NCBI GenBank assembly: GCA_002789895.1
Contig: PFUC01000004.1
Location: forward strand, 1-27,832
Origin: Candidatus Collierbacteria bacterium CG_4_9_14_3_um_filter_43_16
Lineage (GTDB): Bacteria; Patescibacteriota; Microgenomatia; UBA1400; MFAQ01
Length of the DNA: 27,832 nt
Direction: 5' to 3'
Both the position numbers and the translations under genes were made by a program. The notes beneath the pieces were generated by a model that worked only from the letters and a program-made list of their open reading frames with translations, did no database searches and was not told the DNA's origin. Below are positions 20,920 to 27,779 of this stretch, in pieces. Within the stretch, counting starts at the first letter, position 1. Every line of letters starts with the position of its first letter.

Positions 20920-21831
20920 ATGTCCGGTAAAGAAATGCATGGAAAACTGAACTTGGAGGAGGTGGGGAGATACTTTGAGAATAAAGGGTATAAAGTGCAA
21001 AAACTGGAACAACTGTGGCGGCACGTGACCGGTCAAGTCAAGTTTGAAAACGAAAAACTCTTCCTGAAATTGGCTAGTACCAAAGAGATTGGGGAAAGGA
21101 CGAGAAACGAAAAGAGTTTTAATGAGAGCGCCAACTCCATCTGGAAGAAATACATCAAAACGTTTCAATCCCCAAAAGTATTTGATGAAGGATATTTTCA
21201 AGATAAATATTGGTTTATTGGAGAGTTTGTTTTTGGAAAACCACTAGCTGAAGTGAAGGGAAAAATATCTGACATATCCGAAAAAGATATTATCAAAACG
21301 GCTGAGATAGCCAAGAATATCTTAGAAATCTCAGATCTTAGTTTACTACCCAAAGACAGAGAACACTTGAAAGAGATGTGGAAAGTAAGAATCCACGAAA
21401 TATCAAGTGGATGGTCTAATAACTGCAAAATAGATACAAAAGCCTTGCTTCAATATATTAAAGACAAAAGTGGCTATATGGAGACGGCATCAAGTCACGG
21501 AGACCTTACCCCCTGGCACATTATGAAGACCAATAATAATGTCTATTATTTAATCGACAGTGAAGCGGCACAAATGGGCGGCTTGAAATTTTATGACGTA
21601 GCCTATTTCTATCACCGTGTTTATACCAAACTAAAAAGACCATATCTGGCAGAGCAATTTTTGAAAATATTCAAGGAGGCTTATAAATGGACCGAGAAGA
21701 ACGATAAGGAGTTTGCGCCGGTGCTAGCGTCTAGAATCATGGGTGGTTATTTTGACGCAGAAAGAGACGGTGTGACGAGTGTGGAATTGAATCGGGAGAT
21801 GGAAGAAAGATTGTATGGTGGGGTGATGTGA
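20920..21831 (+). CDS. Aminoglycoside phosphotransferase (APH)-family kinase-like protein
   Basis: The protein has 303 residues. The N-lobe includes GQVKFENEKLFLKLAS with a candidate ATP-binding lysine (FLKL) near residue 50, then the hinge YWFIGEFVFGKPL. The catalytic loop is SSHGDLTPWHIM (near 190-201): the HGD aspartate is present, but the usual Asn four residues on is replaced by His. The metal-binding loop YLIDSEAAQMGG holds the second aspartate. This fold serves aminoglycoside, choline and homoserine kinases among others; the substrate is unknown and drug resistance should not be assumed. It is one of the few plus-strand genes, and REP hairpin 1 lies 36 bases after its stop. Confidence 0.75.
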   Translation: MSGKEMHGKLNLEEVGRYFENKGYKVQKLEQLWRHVTGQVKFENEKLFLKLASTKEIGERTRNEKSFNESANSIWKKYIKTFQSPKVFDEGYFQDKYWFIGEFVFGKPLAEVKGKISDISEKDIIKTAEIAKNILEISDLSLLPKDREHLKEMWKVRIHEISSGWSNNCKIDTKALLQYIKDKSGYMETASSHGDLTPWHIMKTNNNVYYLIDSEAAQMGGLKFYDVAYFYHRVYTKLKRPYLAEQFLKIFKEAYKWTEKNDKEFAPVLASRIMGGYFDAERDGVTSVELNREMEERLYGGVM

Positions 21832-21866
21832 CAGGGTTTGAAATGGGCATTGCACGCGCGATTGAC

Positions 21867-21890
21867 GGGCATTGCACGCAATGCCCCTAC
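21867..21890 (-). repeat. REP hairpin 1 (GTAG foot)
   Basis: The minus strand has GTAG (21890-21887) and then a perfect nine-pair stem GGGCATTGC/GCAATGCCC with a two-base loop. A partial direct repeat GGGCATTGCACGC lies at 21845-21857. The TAG of the GTAG foot is also the stop codon of the full-length RAYT frame. Confidence 0.8.
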
Positions 21891-22019
21891 GGAATGAATA
21901 ATTTGTCTTTTTTCCAATTCGAAGGATTGTTCTGAATGTATTCCTCGATTCGGTTCATGTCGGCTTCGTCACGGATGATGTGTTCGAAATAATTGCGTTG
22001 CTAAATTTTAATATATGAC

Positions 22020-22042
22020 GGGCGGGAAGACCCCGCCCCTAC
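22020..22042 (-). repeat. REP hairpin 2 (inside the RAYT gene)
   Basis: The minus strand has GTAG (22042-22039) followed by GGGCGGG, a short loop and CCCGCCC (22038-22020). It is translated as VGAGSSRP in the RAYT frame, between KRIN and the amber codon. Confidence 0.8.
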
Positions 22043-22100
22043 GGCGTGGTTAATGCGTTTTGTTGATTGATATTTAAAATAGGCAAGAATATTTCCCAAT

Positions 22101-22123
22101 GTAGGGGCGAGGTTTTCTCGCCC
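22101..22123 (+). repeat. REP hairpin 3 (inside the RAYT gene, opposite orientation)
   Basis: The plus strand has GTAG (22101-22104), GGGCGAG, a five-base loop and CTCGCCC (22117-22123). It faces REP hairpin 2 across 58 bases, forming an inverted pair like a BIME. It is read as CGRENLAPT in the RAYT frame. Confidence 0.8.
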
Positions 22124-22430
22124 GCAATGGGTTTTGTCGGGATTATTAATAACAACAATTCCGTGCATATGGTTAGGCATAATGACGAATTCATCCATTT
22201 CAATATTGGTAAATCGATTGGATAATTGTTCCCATTCCTTTTGAATAACATTCCCCAATTCGGACAAGACCATTTCCCCACCAACAATCTGTCCAAACAA
22301 ACAGTCTCGATCTTTGGCACATATCGTGATAAAATATGCACCGTTTTGTGAATAATTGTAACCAGATAATCTAACTGAACGTCTTTGGGGAAAATCTACT
22401 CCCATAAGACAATGGTATCACCGGGAATCC

Positions 22431-22910
22431 TTAGCGTTTCGGACTTTGTTTCTTGGCACGGGCTCGACCACCTTGACCGGCTTTACGAGTTTCTTTCATG
22501 CGTGAGTCTCGTGTGATGAAGCCTTTGTCTCTAAGAATCTGTTTGTATTGGTCCGAGTTTACTTTTACCAAAGCGCGAGCAATACCATGTACTAAGGCAT
22601 GAGCTTGAGACATCAAGCCGGAACCGGCAATTTTGATACTTCCGGTGTATTGACCTAAAGTTTCGGTAACGATGAATGGTGCCTGATAAATCTTTTTGAA
22701 GGTTTCCCCTTTAAAATAGGTAGAAATTGGTTTACCGTTGATAAGAAGCTCTTGTTTTCCTGGCCAGATACGGACACGAGCGATGGCGGTTTTACGTCTA
22801 CCGATGGCGGAGAAAAATTCTTTGGGCATCGATAGGGAACCCTTTTTGACCGGTACAGTCTTGACCGGTTTTACAGCAATTTTTGATTTTTTGGATAGTT
22901 TTTGGGCCAT
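22431..22910 (-). CDS. rpsI: 30S ribosomal protein S9
   Basis: The protein has 159 residues. The S9 core begins at FFSAIGRRKTAIARVRIWPG and includes ITVTE-like VTETLGQYTGSIKIAGSGL, the G-SQAHALVHGIARAL motif, and the C-terminal DSRMKETRKAGQGGRARAKK. The tail, ending in QSPKR, resembles the S9 tail that reaches the P site, though it usually ends in Lys-Arg after FSKR. The N-terminus carries a Lys-rich extension of about 28 residues (KLSKKSKIAVKPVKTVPVKK). It starts three bases after the rplM stop and closes the ribosomal operon. Confidence 0.97.
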   Translation of the reverse strand: MAQKLSKKSKIAVKPVKTVPVKKGSLSMPKEFFSAIGRRKTAIARVRIWPGKQELLINGKPISTYFKGETFKKIYQAPFIVTETLGQYTGSIKIAGSGLMSQAHALVHGIARALVKVNSDQYKQILRDKGFITRDSRMKETRKAGQGGRARAKKQSPKR

Positions 22911-22912
22911 AT

Positions 22913-22945
22913 ATTAGTTCTTGGTTGCTAGTTCTTGGTTCTTGG
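22913..22945 (-). repeat. Simple repeat at the rplM-rpsI junction
   Basis: The minus strand holds three imperfect CCAAGAAC units separated by TAG CA, spanning the rplM end and the three-base gap to rpsI. A related stretch occurs before rpsD (25367-25390). Confidence 0.5.
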
Positions 22946-23363
22946 ATTTGAGTCCAAGTTCAACGGCATAAGGGTGATCGACACCGGGAAAAACTTTGAG
23001 ACGGCGTAGCCGTGTCTGCTGGAATTTGTTTTTAGGAAGCATGCCCTTGACAGCTTTCTCGATGACTTTACGGCAATCTTTTGCTTTGAGATCTCCCAGA
23101 GAAACCTCTTTAAAACCACCGGGGAAACCTGAGTGAGAGTAGTAAATCTTGTCGGTCATTTTTTTGCCGGTAACAATGAATTTATCGGCATTGATAGCCA
23201 CAACAAAATCGCCGTTGTCCAGATGATCCCCACTGAGAGCTTTGCCTTTGCCGGTTAGGAGAGTGGCCATTTTGACGGCCGCACGACCGAGTACCTGACC
23301 ATCGAGATCGATGAGATGCCAATTATGAGAAAGATCTGAGACTTTTAAGGTGGTAGTTTTCAT
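22914..23363 (-). CDS. rplM: 50S ribosomal protein L13
   Basis: The protein has 149 residues. It begins with WHLIDLDGQVLGRAA and contains LLTGKGKALSGDHLDNGDFV, DKIYYSHSGFPGG, MLPKNKFQQTRLRRLKVFPG and the closing DHPY. L13 is an early-assembly 50S protein. Its last ten codons (SKNQELATKN) are written in a simple AACCAAGAAC-type repeat that continues to the rpsI start. It overlaps rplQ by four bases (ATGA). Confidence 0.97.
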   Translation of the reverse strand: MKTTTLKVSDLSHNWHLIDLDGQVLGRAAVKMATLLTGKGKALSGDHLDNGDFVVAINADKFIVTGKKMTDKIYYSHSGFPGGFKEVSLGDLKAKDCRKVIEKAVKGMLPKNKFQQTRLRRLKVFPGVDHPYAVELGLKSKNQELATKN

Positions 23364-23806
23364 GATTTTTTCTTAATTACTTTCTTGATTTCTTTTTTGG
23401 CGATTTCTCTGACAACCTTGGGAGCTTTCTTGGGTGTTTCCGGTAACGGAACGACCAAACTTAAAGAGGCGGTGACGGTGGAATCACCTCGCCGGACGCC
23501 AACTTTTTGAATGGTAGTAAAGCCACTGTGCCTGTCGCCCATAACGGGGATAATGAGATCAACCAATCTATTGGCACTTTTGGGACTGCCTAGCTCGGAG
23601 GAAACTAGACGACGAGAGGCCAGGGTACCACCCTGTGCTTTCGCGGCCAGCCGATCAAATAAACGTTTGATAATTTTGGCTTTGGTGACAGTGGTTGTAA
23701 GACTTCCCAGCTCGATTAACTGTTTTAACTGAACCCTGAAGAGAGATTTTCGCTCTTTGGTGTTGCGGTTTAACTTGGCAATGATTGAATGATGACGACG
23801 TCCCAT
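23360..23806 (-). CDS. rplQ: 50S ribosomal protein L17
   Basis: The protein has 148 residues. The N-terminal MGRRHHSIIAKLNRNTKERK and the following LFRVQLKQLIELGSLTTTVTKAK are typical L17. The C-terminal 35 residues are a Lys-rich extension (VVREIAKKEIKKVIKKKS) beyond the usual core. L17 lies near the peptide exit tunnel. It sits three bases after rpoA, the standard order. Confidence 0.97.
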   Translation of the reverse strand: MGRRHHSIIAKLNRNTKERKSLFRVQLKQLIELGSLTTTVTKAKIIKRLFDRLAAKAQGGTLASRRLVSSELGSPKSANRLVDLIIPVMGDRHSGFTTIQKVGVRRGDSTVTASLSLVVPLPETPKKAPKVVREIAKKEIKKVIKKKS

Positions 23807-23809
23807 ATG

Positions 23810-24715
23810 TTATTGAATTATTACGCCTTTTTCTGCAGCTTTTTCGACCACTTGTACGGCTGATTTCTCACCGAGGTTTTTAACTTTTTTCAAGTCGCCC
23901 AAAGTGAGAGCTTTGAGATCGGCTAATTTATTAATTCCTGATTTTTTGAGAGCATTTAGCACCCTGGTAGGGAGATCTAGGTCGTCAACGAAACCGGCAG
24001 TGGTAATCTCATGGGCAGATTTTTTCTCAAGGATGTATGCTTCGGCGGAATTGACATAGTCATAAAAACTTGTCAACACGCGGGCTGCATTTTTGACAGC
24101 TTCTCCCGGAGTAATCGTACCATCAGTAGTCAAAGTGAGTCTGACCTTGTCGAAGTTGCTAGAACGGCCGACACGAGCCGCTTCGATGGTGTAATTAGCC
24201 TTGAGAACAGGGGAGAAAGAGGCATCAAGAGGGATGACTCCTATCTCATTGGTAGCATTTTCTTCGGAAGAAACATATCCCAAACCTTTACCGACAGTAA
24301 TAACGGCAGACAATTTGGCTTTGGGGGAAGTCAAATGGGCCAAGATGGTGTCAGGGTTAGCAACAGTAACATTGGAAGGAAGGTCTAAATCGGAAGCTTG
24401 AACCTCTTTGACTCCAGAAACTTTGAGCTTTATATCTACCGGTTCGTCCGAGTCGACAAAGAAATTGAGAGTTTTGAGATTAAGAATAAATTCGACAATA
24501 TCTTCCTGAAGACCAGCCAAAGTGGAAAATTGGTGAGAGACCCCATCTATCTTTACGCGGATAGCTGCTCCGCCTTCGAGAGAAGTTAATAAGACTCGGC
24601 GGAAGGCATTACCCATAGTGTGGCCAAAGTTTTGAGGAAGCGGCTCAATAATAACTTCTGCAGTATTAATTTCTTTTTTATCTTTAAGGGTAATTTTGAA
24701 GTTTGGTGCTAACAT
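23810..24715 (-). CDS. rpoA: RNA polymerase alpha subunit
   Basis: The protein has 301 residues. The N-terminal dimerisation domain has EPLPQNFGHTMGNAFRRVLL near residue 24, SHQFSTLAGLQEDIVEFILN and the second conserved block GEAVKNAARVL. A linker leads to the C-terminal domain (about 236-301), including DDLDLPTRVLNALKKSGI and LGEKSAVQVVEK, two helix-hairpin-helix motifs that bind UP-element DNA and activators. Alpha-CTD is therefore present, and UP-like AT tracts could matter at promoters. Confidence 0.98.
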   Translation of the reverse strand: MLAPNFKITLKDKKEINTAEVIIEPLPQNFGHTMGNAFRRVLLTSLEGGAAIRVKIDGVSHQFSTLAGLQEDIVEFILNLKTLNFFVDSDEPVDIKLKVSGVKEVQASDLDLPSNVTVANPDTILAHLTSPKAKLSAVITVGKGLGYVSSEENATNEIGVIPLDASFSPVLKANYTIEAARVGRSSNFDKVRLTLTTDGTITPGEAVKNAARVLTSFYDYVNSAEAYILEKKSAHEITTAGFVDDLDLPTRVLNALKKSGINKLADLKALTLGDLKKVKNLGEKSAVQVVEKAAEKGVIIQ

Positions 24716-24739
24716 TTTTATGTAGTAATTGTTAATGAA

Positions 24740-25363
24740 TTATCTTGAGTAGAACTCAATAATTAGATTGGTTTTAATATCTGAGCCAATTTCATCGGAG
24801 GCTGGCATACGGTCTATTTTGCCTTGGGTACCCACACGAGAGAGCCACTTGGCGGGAACATTTTTCTCAACCAGATTGGGGGCGACGAAATCGAATTTGG
24901 CCGCATTCTCCGGAAGAGAAACGATCATCCCTGGTTTGGTTTGGAAAGAGGGAACGTCGACTCTCTTGCCGTCTACCAGAACATTTCCATGAGTGACTAA
25001 TTGGCGGGCGAGTGAGCGGGAGGTGACAAAACCAAACCGGTAACAGATATTGTCGAGACGGGACTCCAAAAGCTGAATAAGAACTTCGGCGGTATTGCCT
25101 CGAGATTTGATAGCCTGCTCGTAGTAGCCGTGAAACTGATTTTCCAAAACTGCATAGAGGCGCTTGGCCTTCTGTTTTTCTCTTAACTGAATGCCGTAAC
25201 CGGAAATTCGGCCGCGAGCCCTTTTCTTACCATGTTGGCCGGGCACTTGACCACCCTTCTTTTCGATTGGACATTTGGGTGAAAGACAGCGGGCACCTTT
25301 GAGATAGAGTTTGACACCTTCTCGGCGACATAGTCTGCATTTTGGATCGATGTATTTTGCCAT
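24740..25363 (-). CDS. rpsD: 30S ribosomal protein S4
   Basis: The protein has 207 residues from the ATG 25363-25361 (MAKYIDPKCRLCRREG). The open frame extends 41 codons upstream, but that part overlaps rpsK and does not look like S4. The four zinc cysteines are kept (CRLC and CLSPKC). The S4 RNA-binding domain is at RLDNICYRFGFVTSRSLARQ, and the protein ends NLIIEFYSR. S4 starts 30S assembly and often represses its own operon. Confidence 0.97.
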   Translation of the reverse strand: MAKYIDPKCRLCRREGVKLYLKGARCLSPKCPIEKKGGQVPGQHGKKRARGRISGYGIQLREKQKAKRLYAVLENQFHGYYEQAIKSRGNTAEVLIQLLESRLDNICYRFGFVTSRSLARQLVTHGNVLVDGKRVDVPSFQTKPGMIVSLPENAAKFDFVAPNLVEKNVPAKWLSRVGTQGKIDRMPASDEIGSDIKTNLIIEFYSR

Positions 25364-25366
25364 TTT

Positions 25367-25390
25367 TAGTTTTTGGTTATTAGTTATCAG
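25367..25390 (-). repeat. Short A-rich repeat before rpsD
   Basis: The minus strand reads CTGATAACTAATAACCAAAA and then ACT, ending four to six bases before the rpsD ATG. It resembles the AACCAAGAACTA units before rpsI. It supplies an unstructured leader with no Shine-Dalgarno sequence. Confidence 0.4.
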
Positions 25391-25406
25391 TTTATAGACG
25401 TGAGTA

Positions 25407-25826
25407 TTAAACCCGGCGGTGTTTTCTGGGGCGACAGCCGTTGTGAGGGATGGGGGTGGTATCGGCCAGCATGTTAATTTCAACACTGGAAGTCTTTAAC
25501 ACTCGAAGGGCGGCATCTTTACCAGGCCCTGGACCTTTCAAATAAGCGTCGACACTAGTCATTCCCAGAGTTTTGGCCTTTCTGATACCTTCTTCGATGA
25601 TGGTGGTAGCCGCAAAGGGAGTAGAGCGCTTGGCGCCTTTGAAACCACAGGTGCCGGCTGAACTCCAGCAAATTGTGTTCCCATTGGTATCGGTAAAGGT
25701 GACATAAGTAGTGTTAAAGGTAGATTTGACATACATTTTCCCCTGACCGCTCTTAAAATGGATCGCCGATGTCTTTTTGGCTTTAGTAACAGATTGTTTT
25801 TTGATGGTTGGTTTTGTTTCTGCCAT
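25407..25826 (-). CDS. rpsK: 30S ribosomal protein S11
   Basis: The protein has 139 residues. It shows STFNTTYVTFTDTNGNTICW, SAGTCGFKGAKRSTPFAA, the GPGPGKDAALR motif and the closing DTTPIPHNGCRPRKHRRV. The first 22 residues are a basic extension. S11 forms part of the mRNA exit platform. It lies nine bases after rpsM. Confidence 0.97.
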   Translation of the reverse strand: MAETKPTIKKQSVTKAKKTSAIHFKSGQGKMYVKSTFNTTYVTFTDTNGNTICWSSAGTCGFKGAKRSTPFAATTIIEEGIRKAKTLGMTSVDAYLKGPGPGKDAALRVLKTSSVEINMLADTTPIPHNGCRPRKHRRV

Positions 25827-25835
25827 ATTTAAAAA

Positions 25836-26261
25836 TTATTTCTTTGCGGTAGTAGTCTTGGCCTGAGCTGTTTTAGCAGGAGCTGAAGTAGCCGCCTCTT
25901 TGGAGATGGCACCGATGGTCTTTCTCTTGCCTTTTCGGGTACGGGCGTTGGTTCTGGTTCTCTGCCCCCTGACCGGAAGGCCCATAGAGTGTCGAACTCC
26001 TCTATAAGCTTGAATTCGTTTGAGGGTTTCGATATTATTGCGAATAATTTTTCTTAGTTCACCTTCAGTGGGCATAGTTTCGATAGCCGTCTGGATGTTT
26101 TTTAACTCTTCGCCGGTAAGATTCTTGGTGCGTATAGTAGGATCTACTTGGGCTATTTTAAGAATGTCGTGAGCAATCTTCTCCCCTATACCGTAGATAT
26201 AGGTTAGAGAAATATCAATTCGCTTTTCGTTTGGGATGTCGATACCTGAAAGTCTGGGCAT
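25836..26261 (-). CDS. rpsM: 30S ribosomal protein S13
   Basis: The protein has 141 residues. MPRLSGIDIPNEKRIDISLT and YIYGIG open the protein, and RGVRHSMGLPVRGQRTRTNA with RTRKG follows, the conserved tRNA-contacting tail. The last 25 residues (AATSAPAKTAQAKTTTAKK) are an Ala-Thr-Lys extension not found in standard S13. Confidence 0.97.
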   Translation of the reverse strand: MPRLSGIDIPNEKRIDISLTYIYGIGEKIAHDILKIAQVDPTIRTKNLTGEELKNIQTAIETMPTEGELRKIIRNNIETLKRIQAYRGVRHSMGLPVRGQRTRTNARTRKGKRKTIGAISKEAATSAPAKTAQAKTTTAKK

Positions 26262-26290
26262 AAAAATATTTTAGATTTTATATTTAATAT

Positions 26291-26404
26291 TTATCCTTGG
26301 CGCTGCTTGTGACGAGGGTTGGTACAGATAACCAACACCTTACCATGGCGTTTAATAATTTTGCAATTTTTGCAACGAGGTCTGACGGAGGATTGAACCC
26401 GCAT
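26291..26404 (-). CDS. rpmJ: 50S ribosomal protein L36
   Basis: The gene runs from ATG (26404-26402) to TAA (26293-26291) and encodes 37 residues: MRVQSSVRPRCKNCKIIKRH and then GKVLVICTNPRHKQRQG. The C-x2-C ... C ... H zinc site is complete. It lies in the conserved position between infA and rpsM. Confidence 0.96.
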   Translation of the reverse strand: MRVQSSVRPRCKNCKIIKRHGKVLVICTNPRHKQRQG

Positions 26405-26451
26405 GCGCGTTTTAGTTTATTTAAATAATTATTGTTGAGAGGGAAACGAAG

Positions 26452-26670
26452 CTAGCTTGATCTATAAACTATCCTGCCTTTGTCCGTGTCGTAGTCACTC
26501 ATCTCGAGTTTGACTTTGTCTCCGGGCATGACGCGAATGCGATGAAGTCGCATTCGACCAGCAAGATGAGCCAAGATTTCTCTGCCGTCATCTAGGGTTA
26601 CCCTAAACTGCATATTGGGTAGCGACTCGGAGACGACTCCGTTTACCTCAGTCATCTGGTTTTTAGCCAT
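26452..26670 (-). CDS. infA: Translation initiation factor IF-1
   Basis: The protein has 72 residues from the ATG 26670-26668 (MAKNQMTEVNGVVSESLPNM). It is a single OB fold with FRVTLDDGREILAHLAGRMR, RIRVMPGDKVKLEMSDYD and the closing KGRIVYR. The open frame extends 42 codons further up through non-coding sequence and is rejected. IF-1 occupies the A site during initiation. It heads the ribosomal run and is separated from map by a terminator. Confidence 0.96.
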   Translation of the reverse strand: MAKNQMTEVNGVVSESLPNMQFRVTLDDGREILAHLAGRMRLHRIRVMPGDKVKLEMSDYDTDKGRIVYRSS

Positions 26671-26690
26671 ATAAAAGTTGTGCAAGTGGT

Positions 26691-26699
26691 ATTCTACCA
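26691..26699 (-). promoter_or_regulatory. Extended -10 promoter of the infA-led operon
   Basis: The minus strand has TG-G-TAGAAT (26699-26691). It predicts a start near 26684 and a leader of only about 14 bases (no Shine-Dalgarno sequence) before infA. The -35 match is poor. A second hairpin GCCC/GGGC lies upstream near 26733-26755. Confidence 0.5.
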
Positions 26700-26762
26700 A
26701 ACCCGGACGCTTATTACTAGTACCGAAGCAGGAGAGCCCACTCAATAGGGCAATTGTACAAC

Positions 26763-26783
26763 AAAAGGTCCCCTTGCGGGGAC
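26763..26783 (-). terminator. Terminator between map and infA
   Basis: The minus strand has GTCCCC, a GCAA loop, GGGGAC, then C and T4 (26766-26763). It lies 46 bases after the map stop, so infA and the ribosomal genes need their own promoter. Confidence 0.8.
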
Positions 26784-26828
26784 ATGAACTTATCACTGGG
26801 CATTAGTCTGACATGAAGAATGATAAGG

Positions 26829-27563
26829 CTAGTTGATGCCCGTAAGGATTTTGGGGCCTTCGGGGGTGATGTAGACTGTTTCTTCGATCATGGCTGTGAG
26901 AGAACGATCTTGAGTAGAGAGAGTCCAGCCGTCCGATTCTTCGACCAAATGCCAATCTCCCATGGCGACCATGGCCTCGATAGCAACCGTTTGGTCGACA
27001 GAAAGGACAAATTTCTTACTCCTATTGTCAGCGAAACAAGGAATGTAGGGTTCCATGTGGAGCTTCCTACCTATTCCGTGCCCGGTGAGATCCCGGATGA
27101 CGTTGTACCCGGCTGTTTCCACCACGGTTTGCATAGCTAAGCCGATATCGTAAACAGTATGCCCGGGAATGGCCTCGAAAATGGCGGCGTCGAGTGCTTT
27201 CTGACAGACCTCAAGAAACTTGGCCACTTGGAGAGAGATTGGGGGTATGGCGATGGTGATAGAAGTATCCAGATGATAGCCTTCGTGGAAGAGACCCATG
27301 TCTATTTTGACTACGTCTCCTGCTTTGAAGGGAATCTTGCCGGGTATACCGTGGACAATACCCTGATTTACGTTGATACAGGTGGAGTGGTGGTAACCGG
27401 GCTCCATTTTGAAGTTTGGCCTGTCGTCCCCTTCCTTAATCAGTTTTTCTGCCTGAGCATCGATTTCCAGAGGCGTAACACCCTCTTTGACCATGCCAGC
27501 CAAGAGGCCTTTGATATGCCCGAGTCGCTTACCCCCTTCGGTCATGGCTTGGTATTTTGTCAT
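26829..27563 (-). CDS. map: Methionine aminopeptidase (type I)
   Basis: MetAP removes the initiator methionine from new proteins. The 244-residue protein shows the dinuclear metal ligands Asp88 (VKIDMGL), Asp99 (GYHLDTS), His162 (GHGIGR), Glu196 (AIEAMV) and Glu227 (MIEETV), plus substrate-binding His71 (IVHGIPG). IEAM replaces the common IEPM. There is no N-terminal zinc or SH3 extension. The ATG is one base from the predicted transcription start. The usual adk and secY upstream neighbours, if linked, lie beyond the window; instead a repeat cluster borders the gene. Confidence 0.95.
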   Translation of the reverse strand: MTKYQAMTEGGKRLGHIKGLLAGMVKEGVTPLEIDAQAEKLIKEGDDRPNFKMEPGYHHSTCINVNQGIVHGIPGKIPFKAGDVVKIDMGLFHEGYHLDTSITIAIPPISLQVAKFLEVCQKALDAAIFEAIPGHTVYDIGLAMQTVVETAGYNVIRDLTGHGIGRKLHMEPYIPCFADNRSKKFVLSVDQTVAIEAMVAMGDWHLVEESDGWTLSTQDRSLTAMIEETVYITPEGPKILTGIN

Positions 27564-27570
27564 TGGGTAT

Positions 27571-27576
27571 ATTTTA
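27571..27576 (-). promoter_or_regulatory. -10 box of map
   Basis: The minus strand has TAAAAT (27576-27571), seven bases and then ATG. It predicts a leader of about one base. The weak -35 (TGGCAA) lies inside the type A repeat at 27591. Confidence 0.55.
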
Positions 27577-27590
27577 TGACTTTATTTTCT

Positions 27591-27628
27591 GGATTGCCAC
27601 AGCTGGGTACCGAGATTCGCAATGACGG
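27591..27628 (+). repeat. Palindromic repeat, type A copy 3 (upstream of map)
   Basis: It runs GGATTGCCACAGCTGGGTAC to ATTCGCAATGACGG, with the outer ATTGC/GCAAT arms and ATGAC end of the other type A copies. Confidence 0.7.
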
Positions 27629-27633
27629 AGAAA

Positions 27634-27660
27634 GGATTTTGAGTCAAGCCAGGGATGACG
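27634..27660 (+). repeat. Palindromic repeat related to type B
   Basis: GGATTTTGAGTCAAGCCAGG then GATGACG. Read on the minus strand it gives VIPGLTQNP, a common translation of this dispersed repeat. Confidence 0.65.
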
Positions 27661-27736
27661 GCTGATGGGTATATTTTACATTTGTTTATTCGGAGTGATG
27701 GAAAGGATTCCTGGACATTACGACTTTCGCAGTTTG

Positions 27737-27770
27737 TCATTCCGGGCAAACATAGTGCGACCCGGAATCC
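27737..27770 (-). repeat. Palindromic repeat, type B, reverse orientation
   Basis: ATTCCGGG (27739-27746) pairs with CCCGGAAT (27761-27768) around a 14-base loop. The GTCATT start and AATCC end are the family termini in reverse. Confidence 0.75.
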
Positions 27771-27779
27771 AGAAATACC

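Larger units (their letters stand above)
21887..22405 (-). pseudogene. REP-associated tyrosine transposase (RAYT) with an in-frame amber codon
   Basis: RAYT proteins are single-copy Y1/HUH transposases that act on REP hairpins. The first 134 codons encode RRSVRLSGYNYSQNGAYFIT, then ICAKDRDCLFGQI, LDEFVIMPNHMHGIVVI (seen as MDEFVIMPNHMHGIVVI) with the HxH metal site, and TKRIN. TAG at 22003-22001 then interrupts. The same frame continues QRNYFEHIIRDEADMNRIEE and YIQNNPSNW to TAG at 21889. In relatives the interrupted position is usually Trp in IWQRNYYEH, so one TGG to TAG change explains it. Two REP hairpins are read in frame within the gene. It is probably a recent pseudogene; suppression or readthrough is the alternative. 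It lies 25 bases after rpsI. Confidence 0.85.

Noticed and set aside
22001..22003. Recoding of TAG as a sense codon in this organism
   Set aside because: Other genes here (for example the AI-2E and 182 aa genes) end at TAG with normal C-termini; known CPR recoding concerns TGA in other lineages, and TGA also ends genes here.
25364..25486. N-terminal extension of rpsD by 41 codons
   Set aside because: It overlaps rpsK and the A-rich spacer; S4 proteins begin at the MAKY-like start.
26671..26796. N-terminal extension of infA by 42 codons
   Set aside because: It would translate a terminator and a promoter; the 72-residue IF-1 start is standard.
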